This document shows, piece by piece, positions 38,401-51,937 of a stretch of 64,000 nucleotides of DNA. The notes beneath the pieces were generated by a model that had not been told where the DNA came from, ran no database searches, and saw only the letters and a program-made list of their open reading frames with translations. The translations under genes were made by a program, and so were the position numbers. The number at the start of each line of letters is the position of its first letter. Position 1 is the stretch's first letter. The stretch is from Gavia stellata (Eukaryota > Chordata > Aves > Gaviiformes > Gaviidae): NCBI RefSeq assembly GCF_030936135.1, contig NC_082618.1:6483034-6547033 (forward strand), in the 5' to 3' direction.

Positions 38401-40802
38401 AGATATAAGAGCTTGAATCAGAATATCTGTCGTCTTTTTTTCCTGCTTCTGTCATGGTTTTATTTTGTGCTTTTATGCAAAGAATTTATGCTTTCTGAGC
38501 TTTAGTTGCGCCGTATGTGAAAGGGAGTGATAACTTCCAATGTCTGGGGATTTATGATACGCATTTCCGTGGTATTTTAAGTTTCTTTGATGTTTGGAGA
38601 GGAAAGGAAATTATTGGAAAATGTATTTGTTACCTCTTAAAGATAATTTCTCTTCCAAGGCTGGAGGCTAAAGGTACATTTTGACTGGGTAAGTGTAGTA
38701 TTAGAGGGCTAAAGTCCTTGGTGGTTTTTGTGATACATCAATATATATTTTTCTCTCTAAATGTGCACCAAACCAGAAGAGATAAGTAGATCATATCACG
38801 GAATGATGTGAAATTAATTTTAAAGTTAGCATTTTTACTCTCAGCAGTCATTGATGTTGTTTGACAAGCTGTGGCCTTGGGCTACAAGTGTTTACATTTT
38901 TATCTGTCTTTTTCTAAAATTAAGTTATTGAAGCATGCTGTAAACTTACGAAAAGCAGATGGAAGCAGATTGCAAGTATCTTTAGCCAGCAAGAATATTT
39001 TAACAGGTCTCTGAAGTTGGATGTTCCATCTTAGGAATTGCTGATTTGTTATCGTAATGGATGTTTGCCAGCATCCATGTTGTCTTCCGTTGTATGCGTA
39101 TTGTACAAGATACAAGAACCCCTTCACTTGCTATTGTATTTAACCTTTTTATCAAAATCAATTCCAGATGGAATCATATATTAAACTTGTGCAAATGCAT
39201 GGATAGCTTGTTCAGTCTCAATCAAGATACATAAACTATAATTTCCCTAAAAATGCAATACTGAGTAACGTTTGAAGGGATCTGGGATTTTGACAGCTGC
39301 ATTACACCAAGAAATCTTATTTAAATCTACTGCCTGTGCTCTCTGCCCGTGTAAGTGCCGGTGAGGAATTACTCTGGCTCTGAGAGCAGGTTTCGCGTTG
39401 TGGTGTTTGCTCTTGGGTGTGTTCTTCGGAAACCCGAGACTCAGAAGTGGTTTATGGAAAGTAAATGTCATCTTGCTTACGCGATACCGTTTTTCCGGTG
39501 TTCTGTATATTACATAAAAGATCTGCCTGTCTCCCAGGGCTGCATTTTGGTTTTTTAACTAATCAGTTACCTAACACAATAAATGTACTCCGCTAGTTCT
39601 TTTGGAGGGGACAAGACAGCATGAAGAGAGTGGCCCTCTGATGCGTCATGTGTACGAGAAAGCATTCCTGCGTATTGGGCACTTAAAAGCTCGGTCCGTA
39701 ATATTGAGAAAAAAAGGGCAGACTACTCGGCACTTTCTGAATATTTAAGAAGTGCATATTATTTTTTAGCTTTCTCCTTTCTTGTGTGTTCCTCACTTTT
39801 ATTCTGTATCGCGCGTTTGGGTCTTGGCAGATTGACAGCTCTGTTTACGGCATCTCTTGTGCTCAGGCGCTGCGCTGGGAGAAAGGGGGAACGAGCTGCC
39901 AGAATTCCTCCGCTCTTCTGAGACTTTAAATACCTGGGGTTTCAAGCTGTTTGTGGGGTGTCATGACTTCTCATAAGCTCAAGCCCAAGGCAGCCAGCTT
40001 TCTTTAGGATTGTTTGGCAGTCCTTGCTGGAGGAGTTTTATTAGTAAGAAGCTTTGTTTTAAGGGAGGAGAAGGAGCTGTGGTGTACTTACTAGATAAAG
40101 GTGTGTAGTCTTAATTAGAAAAAGCAAACCAGAAACCAAAAGTTTGGAGTTTTGGTTTTCTTTTCAAGCAGGTTTTCTTTTAGGCAGGTTTTCTTCTGAA
40201 GCGTGTCTTTAAACGACATTGAAGTAGTACATGGAAATGGCATTCAAGCCTAATGTGTCAGTGTGCTGGAAGGGTTAAATAACATCTATGGAGTGTCTTG
40301 AAGTTTAAAAGTGTTTATATATGTTTTAAAAAAGGTCCTGTCACTAACAGTTCTGTACATAACTTCTTACTTACTAAAATCTCTACTGGTCATAGACAAG
40401 CTATTGCTTTTGAAGTCACCCAAACCGGGCTGATTTACACCGGTTGAGAATCATGCCCTAAAAGAATTAACCAGTCACATCACGATACGGCATCAGGGGT
40501 GGATGTCTGCAGCTGCTGTAATCCTAGCAGAGCCCTGACAGATGATGAATAATCAAGCTGGACATATTTTTTTAAACTGTCATACCTTAGAAGAAATTAA
40601 AGTCGAGAAATTTAACTAGAAGGCAGCTGAGTTGTTGCAGACCGAGGTCAGCGTGTGCCCTGGAGCAAATTCCTGCTGGTCCCAGAGCTGTCTTGGAGGC
40701 TGCTGAGAGGGAGCGGGGTGAGCTGCAGGCTGCCTAGTTCTTCATCCCCTTGGAAATACGTCTTTCTCCCAACTGATAGTTGAAGGGGGAAGACCTGGTT
40801 GA

Positions 40803-40872
40803 CGCTGCTTTGAGCAGGGGGTTTGCACTAGGTGCTCTCCTGAGCTCCCGTCCAACCTCAATGTTTGTGTCA
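40803..40872 (+). mobile_element. Old CR1 LINE 3'-end fragment
   Basis: TTTGAGCAGGGGGTTTGCAC, then TAGGTGCTCTCCTGAG and TCCCGTCCAACCTCAATG, aligns with the CR1 3' region. That consensus has GAGCAGGGGGTTGGACTAGATGA, CCTCC and a TCCCTTCCAACCTCAA block. It is more diverged than the CR1 copy at 4530. Confidence 0.7.
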
Positions 40873-42607
40873 GTCTGCTTTCCCTTCCTCCCGCTACGGA
40901 CTCGGGAGGTTTTTGTTCACTCGCTCAGCTCGGAGGTAAAGGCTGCTCTCGTTAAGAGCTGAGATGCAGCGTATCGGGGGCTTCTCCCCTGTCCCCCTTT
41001 CTGTGCATGCCGGGTGCAGCCTGGCCCCTTTGCAGGTGGGTGCTTGGGGCTCTGGCACAGTGCGAGTACTTTCTTTCTGGGATGCTGGCGAAGAGCGAAG
41101 GGGACAGTTTTGCAAGGATCGCAGCAGGATTTTGTGTCGTGCCTGCGGTTTCATCAGTTGCTTGAGCCTGAAATTGCGGTTTATGGAGTTGCTCTGCATT
41201 AGCAGTGTGTCCTTCTGCACATTGCAGCTACGACAGCGAGTCGAGTCTGTTCCAAAAGAGGCTCCTCCGATTTGAAGGATGTGTCCCAGGACACTGCTGG
41301 GATTAAGATGGTGTTTCAGTGTGATCTTAATCATGGTTTTCTCTTGTGTTTTGCTTATTGTTACTCCATGGGCCAAATTAATCCTTGGTGCCTCTGCTGT
41401 CTTAAATTTGGCCTGAAATACAGAACTGTTCACTCATTGACACTGTCTGTGCTCGGCCCCCTCTGAGTCAAGCCATGGGTGAATTAACCCAACCCAAATT
41501 GGGATTATTCTGGATCCTGGTTTTGAAACGCACACATTTTTCTGTATTGCATTTTCTATGATTAAATTTTTTATTGCTTCTGCCTCCCTGGGGTAGCAGC
41601 TCTTTGCCGCAGCAAGTCCGAACAGCATGTTCTGTATCCCAGAAAATACTTTGCTTCCTAGGCATGAAATCCGCTTCCCTGTGTTTGGACACAGGCTTCA
41701 AAAGCATCGGTCTCAGCTGGGAGCTACTGTTCGAGTGACTTCTGAAATGCTTTGGGCTTTGGCAGGGGGAAGGGGAGTCGGGGGAGCCTGTGTGCACCTC
41801 GGCTTGGCCAAGACGGGGCTTTTCCCACTTTTCTTTCTTCGTTTTCCATCCGCTAGCCATAACCAGCCTTTTCCAGCCCGTTCCTGGTACCAGCTCCCAG
41901 CGTGAAGGAGATGCCAGGCTGTTTCAAAAGATGTACTGCAGAAGGAGCATGAAGAAGACCTTTTGTGCCGGAAAACTTGTCTGTTTTTTGCAGTTGTATC
42001 AGTTGGCCAGACACTATCTGTTATTTAGACCCTGTGAGCTTTGCCTTGCCGATAAGAACATCTGTGGTTATGAAATGTTCCTGGTAATTGAGAAGGATTC
42101 ATGGAAGTATCTCGGTTGATTCCTGTCCAGCGCAGACAGGCGATGCGCACTGGTTAACCGCCTGGCAGGCGGCAGCGGCTGCCTCTTCATGCCCCGACCC
42201 ACAAGAATAAAGCCTTACATTTAGATCCAAACAACAACTATCATCCTTTTAGGATGCGATGGTGACCCGGCACGGACTAAAACTCGGCTTCTGCTGTTCT
42301 CAGAGGTCAGTTCTTTGTCCTTAGAGATTTCTTTCCTTTCCCGCAGATGAGCAGCGCTGGGGTGGAAGATGCGGAGCAGGGAGCCGGCGTGGCAGGACGG
42401 GTTGTGTCTGACCTGGGAGATGCCCGTGAGACGGGTGCGTGGAGCAGCGCTGGGCAGCGAGGTGCCGGTGGAGAGGGGACTGCATCGCAGGCTCTGCGTT
42501 TGCCACCTTGAGAGCTTTCCGTTGGGTCTCCAACACCGCCCCACCAGCAAGAGGAGAGGAGAGTTATATGGCAGCTTTGGAGCCGGACTCAATCAGCAAA
42601 CGCCAGC

Positions 42608-42690
42608 TCTGCCGCTGGCTTGCGGCCTCAGTGAAGTCATTTCTCTTCTCTCGGCCTTGATTTCTTCTTTGGTCAAAGGCCCCCAAAGCC
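42608..42690 (+). mobile_element. MIR-type SINE relic, sense
   Basis: The order GCGGCCTCAGTGAAGTCATTT, then CTCTTCTCTCGGCCTTGATTT and CTTCTTTGGTCAAA, matches the MIR core in consensus order. The corresponding consensus blocks are CCTTGGGCAAGTCACTT, CTCTCTGTGCCTCAGTTT and CCTCATCTGTAAAA. It is diverged and truncated. Confidence 0.65.
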
Positions 42691-45600
42691 CTCAGGACCC
42701 TGAGGTGAGGATGGAGGGGCGCAGGCGGGGCTGTTGCTCAGAGCTTGCAGCGAGGCTGACGCCAGGAGCGCTGCCCAAGGGCTTGTTTAACATTTTTGTG
42801 CATCTCGATAGATAAAGGAGCCTTTTGTACTAGTAACTACAGAGCTGATGAGGAGGCTGCAGCCCTCGGCTCTCCCTGTGCTTTAAGACCAGCATGTGGG
42901 TGTCCGTGCTTCGCTGCCGGGGTGGCTGCACCCACAGCAGCGCTGCAGTGACCATGGCCCCGTCCCGGACACGTGGGTGTCCGCCGTGCTCATGGGCTCT
43001 GCTCCCAGCTGGGGCTGTCCCCTTCCCGCGGCAGTCCCGACGTGACCGTGTACTTGCATAGCTGCAGTGAACCCTTGGAGGTCGTTCATTACAAGGAGTC
43101 AAGTTAGGAATTTCATAGGCTGAGGAGTTGCCAGACTTCACAGCCTTGCACCCCTGGGAATTATCCCACCACGAAGGCACGTCCTGCATGCGCTGCTCAT
43201 CTTTCACGTCACTTGTAGCAGAGATAACGGGGAGCTGAACTGTGTGATGAAATGACTTTCTAATGAAAACATCTGTGCTCTTGAAATGGGCACAAGATCA
43301 AGTCTGATGGGGCTGAGCCATGAAGGCAAAGAAAAGCATTCCCATGTGGGTGGGCTGCCGAGCATGACACGGGGCCAGTGGCCGTGTCCCCTTCAGCAGG
43401 GGAAGGTCATGCTTTCCAGAGAAGCAGCTAATTTAAATTATTTAATGGCAAACAGAGGGTCATGTTTCTGCAGGAAACCTAAATTGCACAGGTTCTTCTC
43501 GTGTTTAAAATGCAATCGTGGGGGCAGATCCTGAGCTGGCGTTGCTCTCCCGACCTCAGTGGCACAACAGCAACACGTGCAGGAGCATCCCGTGACTCAA
43601 GGAAAACGTGGGGAGGGCAGCGCTTGGCATCATCCTAGCGAGAGTTTGCAAAGGGCAACTCGGGGACACCAAAACTGGCCTTTCTGCATCGACGAGGTGT
43701 TGGTAGGGAATCCAGTTTGTGTCCCAAAGTGAGCACTGCGGGAGAGTTGATGTTGGGGACCTGGGTGGGGACGTGGGACGAGCAGGGCAGGCACCTGGAA
43801 AGCCGCCGAGAGGTGAATGAATGGTGAGTACCAAAATGAGCATCCTACCTCTTTCTTGCCTGTGAAAGCGATGCCTTTGGGTGGTGAGATCCTGCCCTCA
43901 GGACACCGGTTCCTCACCACCAGCTTGATAACCCAACGCCCCTGATGCTGGGTTGGGGGATCGAGGATTGGGATCCCTGTTCCCAGGTAGGATCCTGTAA
44001 AAGGGGATTTGGGTCAAGTCAGGCAAGGAACTGTTTGTCCTTGGGATGTTAAAGCTCTTTAAAATATTTCAACAGCAGCTTGGATGCATCCAACACACAT
44101 GCACACCCCTGATGAGCCCAGGGAATTCTCTGAAGAAGCCCAAAGCACCCCTTAAAAACCACAAGTGATGTTCTGTAGCTTTCCTAGAGAGAGGAAGGTC
44201 ATGTTAGCCCCCTTTCCAAAGGGCTGCTATTGAGGTGCAGTTTGGGATCCGGCCAGCATCCTGGAGGGAGTCGATGGCAGCGTTGTTTAGGTTGGAGCTG
44301 CCGAAGACGTTGACAGAGAAAATATTTTCTGTTCCCACAGAAAGAAATCCTGCTGCAAAGTTTTTATTGAGCAAAAAGCAATGCTTGTGCTGAAAAAATC
44401 AGAGCTGCGGCCAAAGCACAACTAAAATGCAGCAAGCACTTAGGAAACGTTTGTTAAAGCCCAAGAACCTTTGCTTGCCACGAGCAAGAGACTCCCTGCA
44501 CATGTTGCTTAAATTAATTTCCCTCTGCATTAAGGATCTTTATTTTATTAACTTTAGTGTTTATAAAAACAACCATCAAAGGTAGCTGCGATGCTGTTAA
44601 AGTTTAAAGATAATTAAAATAAAGCCAGCCTGAGAACCAGCCAAACATGGTGAGAGAACATCTGAAAGAGAAGGGAAAGCCAAAAAATCATCGGGCAGGA
44701 CTTGATGCAGATAGGAAAGCTGGGAAGGGAGCTGCAGGGAGGGCTCAGGGATGCTGCAAACGGTCCCAGCGGGGCCGAATGCCCGGTGGGAGCTGCCACT
44801 GTGCTGGCTGATCCCCGGGGGAATAAAGAGCATCCTCCGAAGGGCTCTCGCCAATGTCTCTGCCACATCGTGGCAAGGCAGCTGGGGGACGTGCTTCATG
44901 GGAGCACGGGAGACGCCTGGCACGGAGATCCCTGTCCAAGATTCACTTTTTCCCACAGCCAAACCTGGAGTAGCAGCTTTTTCTTGCGGCCACCTGCAAA
45001 ACGGTGCTGATGGTGCATTTTTCTGCAGCCACCCAGGTCTGGCTGCGGCACAGCTCCGCCTCGCCTGGCGTCCAGCCCTTGCAGGTTTTGCAGAGCTATC
45101 AGATATTCTGGTTTATTTTAGCCTTTTCCTGTTGCCTTGAGCAGGGACCGGGCTGTTCCCAGCCAGTGCTGGAGGCTGCTGGCGAGGCAGTGCCTGGGCG
45201 CAGGAGGGAGGTGGTGGCACCGGTGTCTTCGGTCACTTTGGACAGGCTTCGGGGCCAAGCTGTGCCACTGTGGTTTAAAGCCCTTGTTTGTGCATCCCAC
45301 CCCTCGTCCTCCTTCTGACGGGCAGCTTCACCGCCCGACCTGCTGCGTGCAATTAGTGCTTGGCCCCGCTGGGCTCCCAGGCGGTGTCCTGCCGCGCTGC
45401 GAGAGAAAAGCTGGCAGGAATCACCCGGCCCTTCGCTTTTATGAGGCCAGGCAGAAACTTCATTGTTCATTTAAAAAAAAAAAAAAAAGAACACCAAACC
45501 CAGCTGTTTTGCAAAGTCCTCCACCTCTCACCCCAAAAAATCCCCACCGTTGGTCTCTCTGGGGACAGGAGGACAGGGTGGTCACGGATGCCCCATCACT

Positions 45601-46527
45601 TCCCAGCCGGACCCAGTGGCAGGACGGGGATGTCGAACGTGAGCCGGGGCAGCAGCGGGGCCGCAGAGCGGAGCGTTAACCTGGGACATCGGTGTGGAGG
45701 GGACGGGGATGAGCTCAAACCATCGGTCCCAGCTGGAAACGAGTAACTGGGCATCTTCACCGCTGGGCTGCTGCGCCGCATCAGGGACCTGGTACGTTCA
45801 CGTGTCTGCTGCAGGGTGATTCCTCCTGCCAGGTCTGCTCTTTATGCAGCAGCTGGCTTTTTCCTCTTAAAAGCTATGGAATTAAAGCACACATCGGCTG
45901 CTGCTCCTGGAGCTCGGGGCATTTTAGCAGGTCCTCTGGAACGTTTGCTCTGCCGCACGCTCGCGGTGGAGGAGCGGTTTCTCGCTGGGCTCTGCCTCAG
46001 TCCCTGAGCCCTGCAGTGCTTACTTGAAGTTAAAGGTAAAGATTTGCTTTTCCCAGAGATTTGTTAGCCCGGAGGTTTCCATGACAGGGTCGGGGTGCCG
46101 GATGGGGTCAGCAATCCCCTAAGTGGGCGATGCCTCGATTAACCCAACCTGTTACCCCGGGGATGGGCTGTGGGGTCTGCAGAGCGTTGGGGATGGAGAA
46201 GGGCACGTTAAGCCCAAGATTAAACCCCCTGCCCCGGCGGTGAGCTGTGCTCTGGCCAAGGAGAGCTCTGCCCATCCGCAACCCCTGTGCCGCCCTCGGG
46301 GCTCCTCCGGGATACACCACCCCCTTCACCCCAAGCGCTCGCCCTTTGCTTCCCGTGGAGTCTCCCCTGACCTCGCGTCTCGCCCCGCGTCGCTCCCTGG
46401 GGCTCCTCCATCGCGGGATTGCAGTTTGGGGGAGCAAATCCCCTTTGTTACAGACCAGATGCCGTCGGGAAAAAGGCATCCCAAAATAGAAAGTCTGAGC
46501 TGTTGAAATTATCCAGCTCAGTGGAGA

Positions 46528-46596
46528 GTGTGTGTGTGTGAGTGCTCTCCCAGCTCTTCCCACACTTTATATATGCGTATATTTATATATATAGTG
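46528..46596. repeat. (TG)n run followed by a TA-rich low-complexity tract
   Basis: A short TG dinucleotide run (about 46528-46540) is followed after 25 bp by a TATATATGCGTATATTTATA-type tract. It is local simple sequence in the GC-rich intergenic region. Confidence 0.8.
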
Positions 46597-46997
46597 AAAG
46601 TTAACCCCTGGAGATATGTTAAAGGCTTTAAAAAAAGTGCTCTGTTGGACCAGAGATATTTTTGCCAAGTCTAAAAGGACCTTCAAGTTCACTGCTCCCC
46701 ATGCTGCCCGTCAAGGAGGGAGGGCATCAGCCGGGATGAACCCAGGGGCTTTTATCGGCAGCTGTGGTTCAAGCTTCTGCTTTTGCACCGGGCTGAGAGG
46801 GCTTGTCGACAGATTTAAAATGCTATTCTTTTTGTTAATTAGATGCATTGAGTTATCCGACTGCCCCAGGACGGGACAGTGATAGACAGTGAGCTCCGAA
46901 ATGTCGTGGGTGGACAGAAAGCAGGTAGGGTTGGGGGGAAACATGCAGGACAAGCACCTTGATGCCTCTGCAAGCGGCATCCTGGTCCTCATCCCGA

Positions 46998-47048
46998 TGT
47001 CCCATGGGGAAAGTGGTGTCCCTTGTCCCATGGGGAGAGTGGTTGGTG
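46998..47048. repeat. 26-bp tandem duplication
   Basis: TGTCCCATGGGGAAAGTGGT (46998 on) is repeated 26 bp later as TGTCCCATGGGGAGAGTGGT (47024 on). There is one mismatch over the first 20 bases. Confidence 0.85.
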
Positions 47049-48862
47049 CCACCGCAACGGAGCTCGCCTTCTTGGGCACTTGGCAAATTCACCTGCGAAG
47101 GTGGGGGGTTCCCCCCCTTTTGTATTGTTCACCAATTTCCTTAGAAAACGCCGTGGCGAGGCAGCACTAAAGGCTTCGTCGGGGTGCAGCAGCCGGAGAG
47201 CGGCTGTGAGGGAGGGAAAAGGAAGCGCCGAAAACACCCACTCAAAACCTAACAGGAATCCAACCGCCTCTTCCCAGCAATTTTGCTCCTTCATCGCCCA
47301 GCAAAGCCCATAAAACCCCCTAACGCTGCTGCTCCCAGCTGCCCACGCTGCAGCGGCCGTGAGCGGGCCGGGGGTGGAAACGGGCCGCTTCAGGCCAATT
47401 TCAACATTTTCCCTTTTCCTGTGCGACGTCCTGCCCCCAGGCGTGGGCTCAGCGGAAAGTTGCCTCTTCTCCAGGCGCGGGGGGCTGCGCCGAGTGGGAC
47501 GGGACCCGCTGCCCATGTGTCACCGCCTCGGGTGAGACCCCAGCAGTTGACGCAAGCGGAGAAGGCGGCTCAAGCGCCGTGGGTGTTGCACTGGAAATGG
47601 CCCCAAAATGCCCCTTTTGCTCCAAAAAGCTGGGGGAGGGTGGCCACGGAGGCTTCCAACCCAGCTCCTGGGGTGGCCGCGGGCTTGGCTCGCGATCACC
47701 CTCCTGTTTGAATATCGCAGGGTAAGGTGAATGCTTGAATTTCCCATTTCTGGGAGGAAACTGGTGTAGCATTCAGCAAGGCTTGCAACGACTTTATAGC
47801 AGAAGTCACGGTTAACACCTCAGACCACTGCAGGTCACAGATGTTCACACGGCTCCCCGGGGTCTGGCACGGAGCCGCTGCCATCGGCACGAGCCAGAGG
47901 CAGGGGTGTTCCCCCCAGCCCTGCCGCGGTTTCGGGGTTGGTGTGTAACTTGTCCCCGCGCAGTGATGAGCAGCGTACGAGTGTCCAATGTTATTCCGGT
48001 GAAATACGATTTATCCTGTTCGGCCTTGTGCGGGGCTGACGGGCTTTGCCCAGGCGAGGCTTCGCTCTGCAGGCGTGGGTGCAGAAGCAGGGGTTGCTTG
48101 GGCGGGGGTCTGTGCAGGTAAGGATGGGCAATTGCTGCTTTCTTATGGATTTTCCTTGTGCACGGATGCCGGGCGCGGCTCAAAAGGCGAATCCAGCCCC
48201 GAATTGCCCTGCTGCTGGAGCCCCGGTCCTTGCAGCTGTGAAATGCCCGGGGCAGGGACCGCAGCTGGCACGTGCGGGGCCGGTTCTGCACTAACCCCGG
48301 CTCACGTCCCCGATAACTTCACCACCAGCCACAGCGTCCCTCTGGGTTTCATCAGGGCAACGGAGAGCACGGTCCGGCCGCGGGCTCCGGCTCATCTCCA
48401 GTGCCCAACGCGCCGAGAAAGCCTGCGATTCACTCCAAAACCTCCGACTGACTCTACAAACGCTGCTTCTTCATTATTTAACCTCCAAATGTTGCTTCTT
48501 CCTCTTCGGACTCTGAGTTTTGAGATTTTCCCAGCCCTTTTCCCAGCTTTTCTGCAGCTCTGGGAGCTGGAGCCTTCCCTCCAGCGTCAGCTGAGCTGGC
48601 TGTATCAGGCCAGGAGTGGGAGCTCGGAGGAAAACCATGGATATTGGGAGACTGGTGATGAAGCGGGGAGCTGGCAGGAGGGGAGGGAGGGACGGAGGGA
48701 GGCTGCGGATTCTGCATTTTTTGCTGGGGCCTCAGCAGAGCCCAATAGTTAATCATTAAAATATGCTTATATGTAACTAATCTCTGCAGGACAAAGAACT
48801 GAGAAATTATTTAACGCAATTTAAATGGGTCATAGTAGGCACTATAATAAGTGTGTCTGGAG

Positions 48863-48892
48863 CCAATGGGAGCTATCAGGCTGCTATAAAAG
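48863..48892 (+). promoter_or_regulatory. Orphan CCAAT + GATA + TATA arrangement
   Basis: CCAAT (48863-48867), an inverted GATA (CTATC, 48873-48877) and TATAAAAG (48885-48892) are set as in a compact Pol II promoter. Initiation would be expected near 48915-48920. The CCAAT-to-TATA spacing (about 20 bp) is short. No recognised gene follows, so this could start a non-coding RNA or be chance. Confidence 0.35.
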
Positions 48893-50672
48893 CGGGTGGG
48901 GAAGAAATAGCAGCTGGTGGGAAGAGATCACCAAAGACCTGATGCGTGTCGTGAGTCGCCTCTCGGCGTGCGGAGATCCTCCCGATCTGCCCGAAATCAG
49001 GCTCCAGCTCCGGGCTGAGCCCCGCTTCAAATATTGGTGATCCCTTTGGTGGTCAGTGGTTGCGGTGGGAAGGACGGGGTCTGCCCGGAGCCGGCACTCG
49101 TGGCTGCACTATCTCCTCTGCTGCTCCTTGGTGCTGCCGGTGGGGACCAGAATTGCCTATTTAAGCCTAAAAAGGTGAAATTCAGCAGTGCTGTGAGTTG
49201 GGGGTTGCGTCGCTCAGGTCGGGGGTGAGCGGGATGCTCTTCCACGAGGTGGGTTGGACCCGGGGGTTTTGGTGAAACTCCATCTGGGCTTGCAGTTTTG
49301 GAAATGTGACGATTTTAGCAGCGTTGTCACAGAGTTATCCTGCGGGGACACGCAGCACCGAGTGGGCGCTGCTGCCGGGGTTTTGCAGCAGCTCTATAAG
49401 GGGAATAAAGGGGGGGAAAAATGAATGGAAATGGATTTTAGTGGACTTTGATCAGTCTGTGAGAGGGATTATATCAGTCGGGCGCTTCGTGAGCTGACCC
49501 TGACGGCTCTCTGAAATCCTGTCCTCCCACGAGCTCTGCACTGGGCTCCCAGCCTTCCCACCGGCGCGCTTCGGCTTTATCCCGGTTATTGTTTGAAGCC
49601 GCACAGGACCGACGCACTGAGCGCCGTTGGTGAGCGCAGCTGAGACCCTCCAGCATAGCACTGACCATGGCTGGGGTGAGAATACATCTGCTGGAGGGAG
49701 AAGTGACACTGAGCTTTCTGCCAGCCTTGCTGCCTGCCTTAAAATACCCCAAAGAGGTGTTAAGTGCAGTTATTTGTAGATCCACAGTGCAGATATTTAC
49801 TCCTGCAGCGATACGCCGCTGGCCTTGCTGCCAATCCTTAGATAAGCAGTAAATCCCAACATCTCCAGACATTCATTTCATCCTGCTGCTTGCTTTTTCT
49901 TCAGTTTGTTAGTTTAATAGTATTTCATCTGTCTCTTTGTGACTTTTCCGTCTTTTGTCCAATTTTAAGTCACATAAAATTGATTTATACCAAACCCACA
50001 TTACATGAAATCAGCTTTCAGCTCCCTTTTTCCAGCTTGCAAAGAAGCAAATGGGTGCAAGGACTTTCAGAGGTAATCGTGGCTGTGCTGGCCAGCTGCT
50101 CTCCAATCCAGAAAATAAAGAGCATGGCCTGTTTCCTGTTAAATTTTGCTGGTCGCATTGATTTACATTGTTTGTCTCATGTTTTATGGCTTCCAAGCTG
50201 ATGTTGCGTTAAGCTGGCTGGAGTTTAGGCAAGAAATCAAATGCAGGCACTGGCAGGTTTCCCCAAACGCATTCATGAGGGTTGATCGCATAGTCACATT
50301 TTCTTAGTCACTGGAGGAGAAATAGCGGAGCTGGCTTGCTTGTGTCCCGGCCAGTTTGCATCGATCCTGTGCTGGTAAAAGGCACTTGTCAGACAATTTT
50401 GGAAATTCAAACCATGGGGCAATGCAGGTGGCGGAGGGGCTGCGTCCCCCTGCACCATAGCTGGGAGCTCCTACAGCTGCCGGAGCTGTGGTTTGGTGGC
50501 CGTGGGGCGTCTCCTGTCTTTATCTTGACCCATGAGCTTCTTATTTGTCTTATATTCTTCCCCATCCTGTTGAGGAGGAGAGTGAGAGAGCAGCTGGGTG
50601 GGTGCCCAGCAGCCAGCCAAGGCCACCCCACCAAAAACATGGACTGGGGCAGAAATTCTCATATATATGTAT

Positions 50673-50840
50673 ATAGAATCATAGAATATCTCAAGTTGGA
50701 AGGGTCATCGAGTCCAAATCCCTGCTCCTCGCAGGACTAACTAAAACTAAACCATATGACTAAGAGCATCGTCCAGATGCTCCTTGAACTCTTGACAGGC
50801 TTGGTGCCGCGACCAGTTCCCTGGGGAGCCTGTTCCAGTG
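50673..50840 (-). mobile_element. CR1 LINE 3'-end fragment, antisense
   Basis: The segment begins ATAGAATCATAGAATATCTC, then AAGTTGGAAGGGTCATCGAG, which is the reverse complement of the CR1 3' terminus with its ATTCTATG tail repeat. It continues through TCCAGATGCTCCTTGAACTC, a GACAGGCTTGG block and GGGGAGCCTGTTCCAGTG. About 170 bp is retained. It is the best-preserved repeat in the window, typical of a 5'-truncated bird CR1. Confidence 0.95.
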
Positions 50841-51937
50841 TATGTATGTGCAAGATAGATATATATAAATGCATTTTAGGCAAAGCAGGATGAGTTTCTC
50901 ACGCCCTTGCTTAGGGCATGCCGTTGGGACTCCATGCAGATAAATGGGACTGCCTATTGCTGGTGCCGGCAGCTGCAGGTCGGCGCTTTACCGGGACGGC
51001 AGCATCGCGGGCGGCCGGGAGGAGAGAGCCGCCTTTCGCCCCAGGCCGGCATGGGGAGGTCGTTCATACGGGTATGTTTGATTTGAGGTGGCATGTTGTA
51101 GATCTGCATCCCCGACGGTTTGCTAGCGTCCTCCTTGCTGGCTCTCAGCAAGTCTGCGCAATGAGCTGTGGATGTGTCCACAAAAAAACCCCAAACCCAA
51201 ACCAACGGCTTTCCATCCGTCTTGGGTTAGTCAGAGGCTGTGTGCAGAGAAAGGCAGGGATTTCTGCCCAAAGGAACCCACAGTATTTGGAATCGAAAGC
51301 CCTGCTCTAAGGGCAAAAGCTTCTTGCTGGCCACACGAGTAAAGAAATTTTCTTACTTCATTTTACAAGCATCAGCAGCACTTTGGCTGGGGAGTTCTGC
51401 CCCTTCTGCTCCGTTTCTGGCAAAAAAAGTCTCATTTTTCCTTAGGAAAACAAGAAATAGAATATTCCTATAGGACTGAATGCAGGAGAAGGTGCGGAAG
51501 TTAATATTAGGGAAGACACCTACAGAATTCAGCAGGTTCCTATGGCAATAGGTCGAACGGCATTTAGCATTAACTGTAAATTGTCTGTTTATGTACCTGT
51601 ATTTGGAAATAACAGAGAAGCCGTGCAGGGGGTGTTGGATGCAGGATGGGCTGAGTGAGTCTGATTTTGCCATTTCTGTTCCCTCTCTCTCCATCACAGT
51701 CTGGAAAATTGGTGTATTGACGGCGGCTCTCTTTTATTGATTTAAAAGTACTATTGCAGAAAGATGGGTTCATTATGTGCCTCTGCTGGTGCAATTTTGG
51801 TTTTCTTGAGAAAAAGCGATTGTTTCTTTTTGTGCCCCAGGTTTTGTGCAGAAGTTCAGTAGATTATTTCTTTGGTGCATTTTATTCCCTGTACTGCTTT
51901 TTTAATGTAACATCTGTTTTATGGTTGAGGGGGATGT

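Noticed and set aside
45471-45488. Long A-run, considered as the tail of a processed pseudogene
   Set aside because: No exon-joined coding sequence or poly(A) signal precedes it, and no target-site duplication is visible.
48075-48752. 225-codon open frame on the + strand, the longest in the intergenic interval
   Set aside because: Low-complexity, proline/alanine/serine-rich translation in GC-rich DNA with overlapping frames on both strands. No recognisable domain, and no splice or promoter context upstream.
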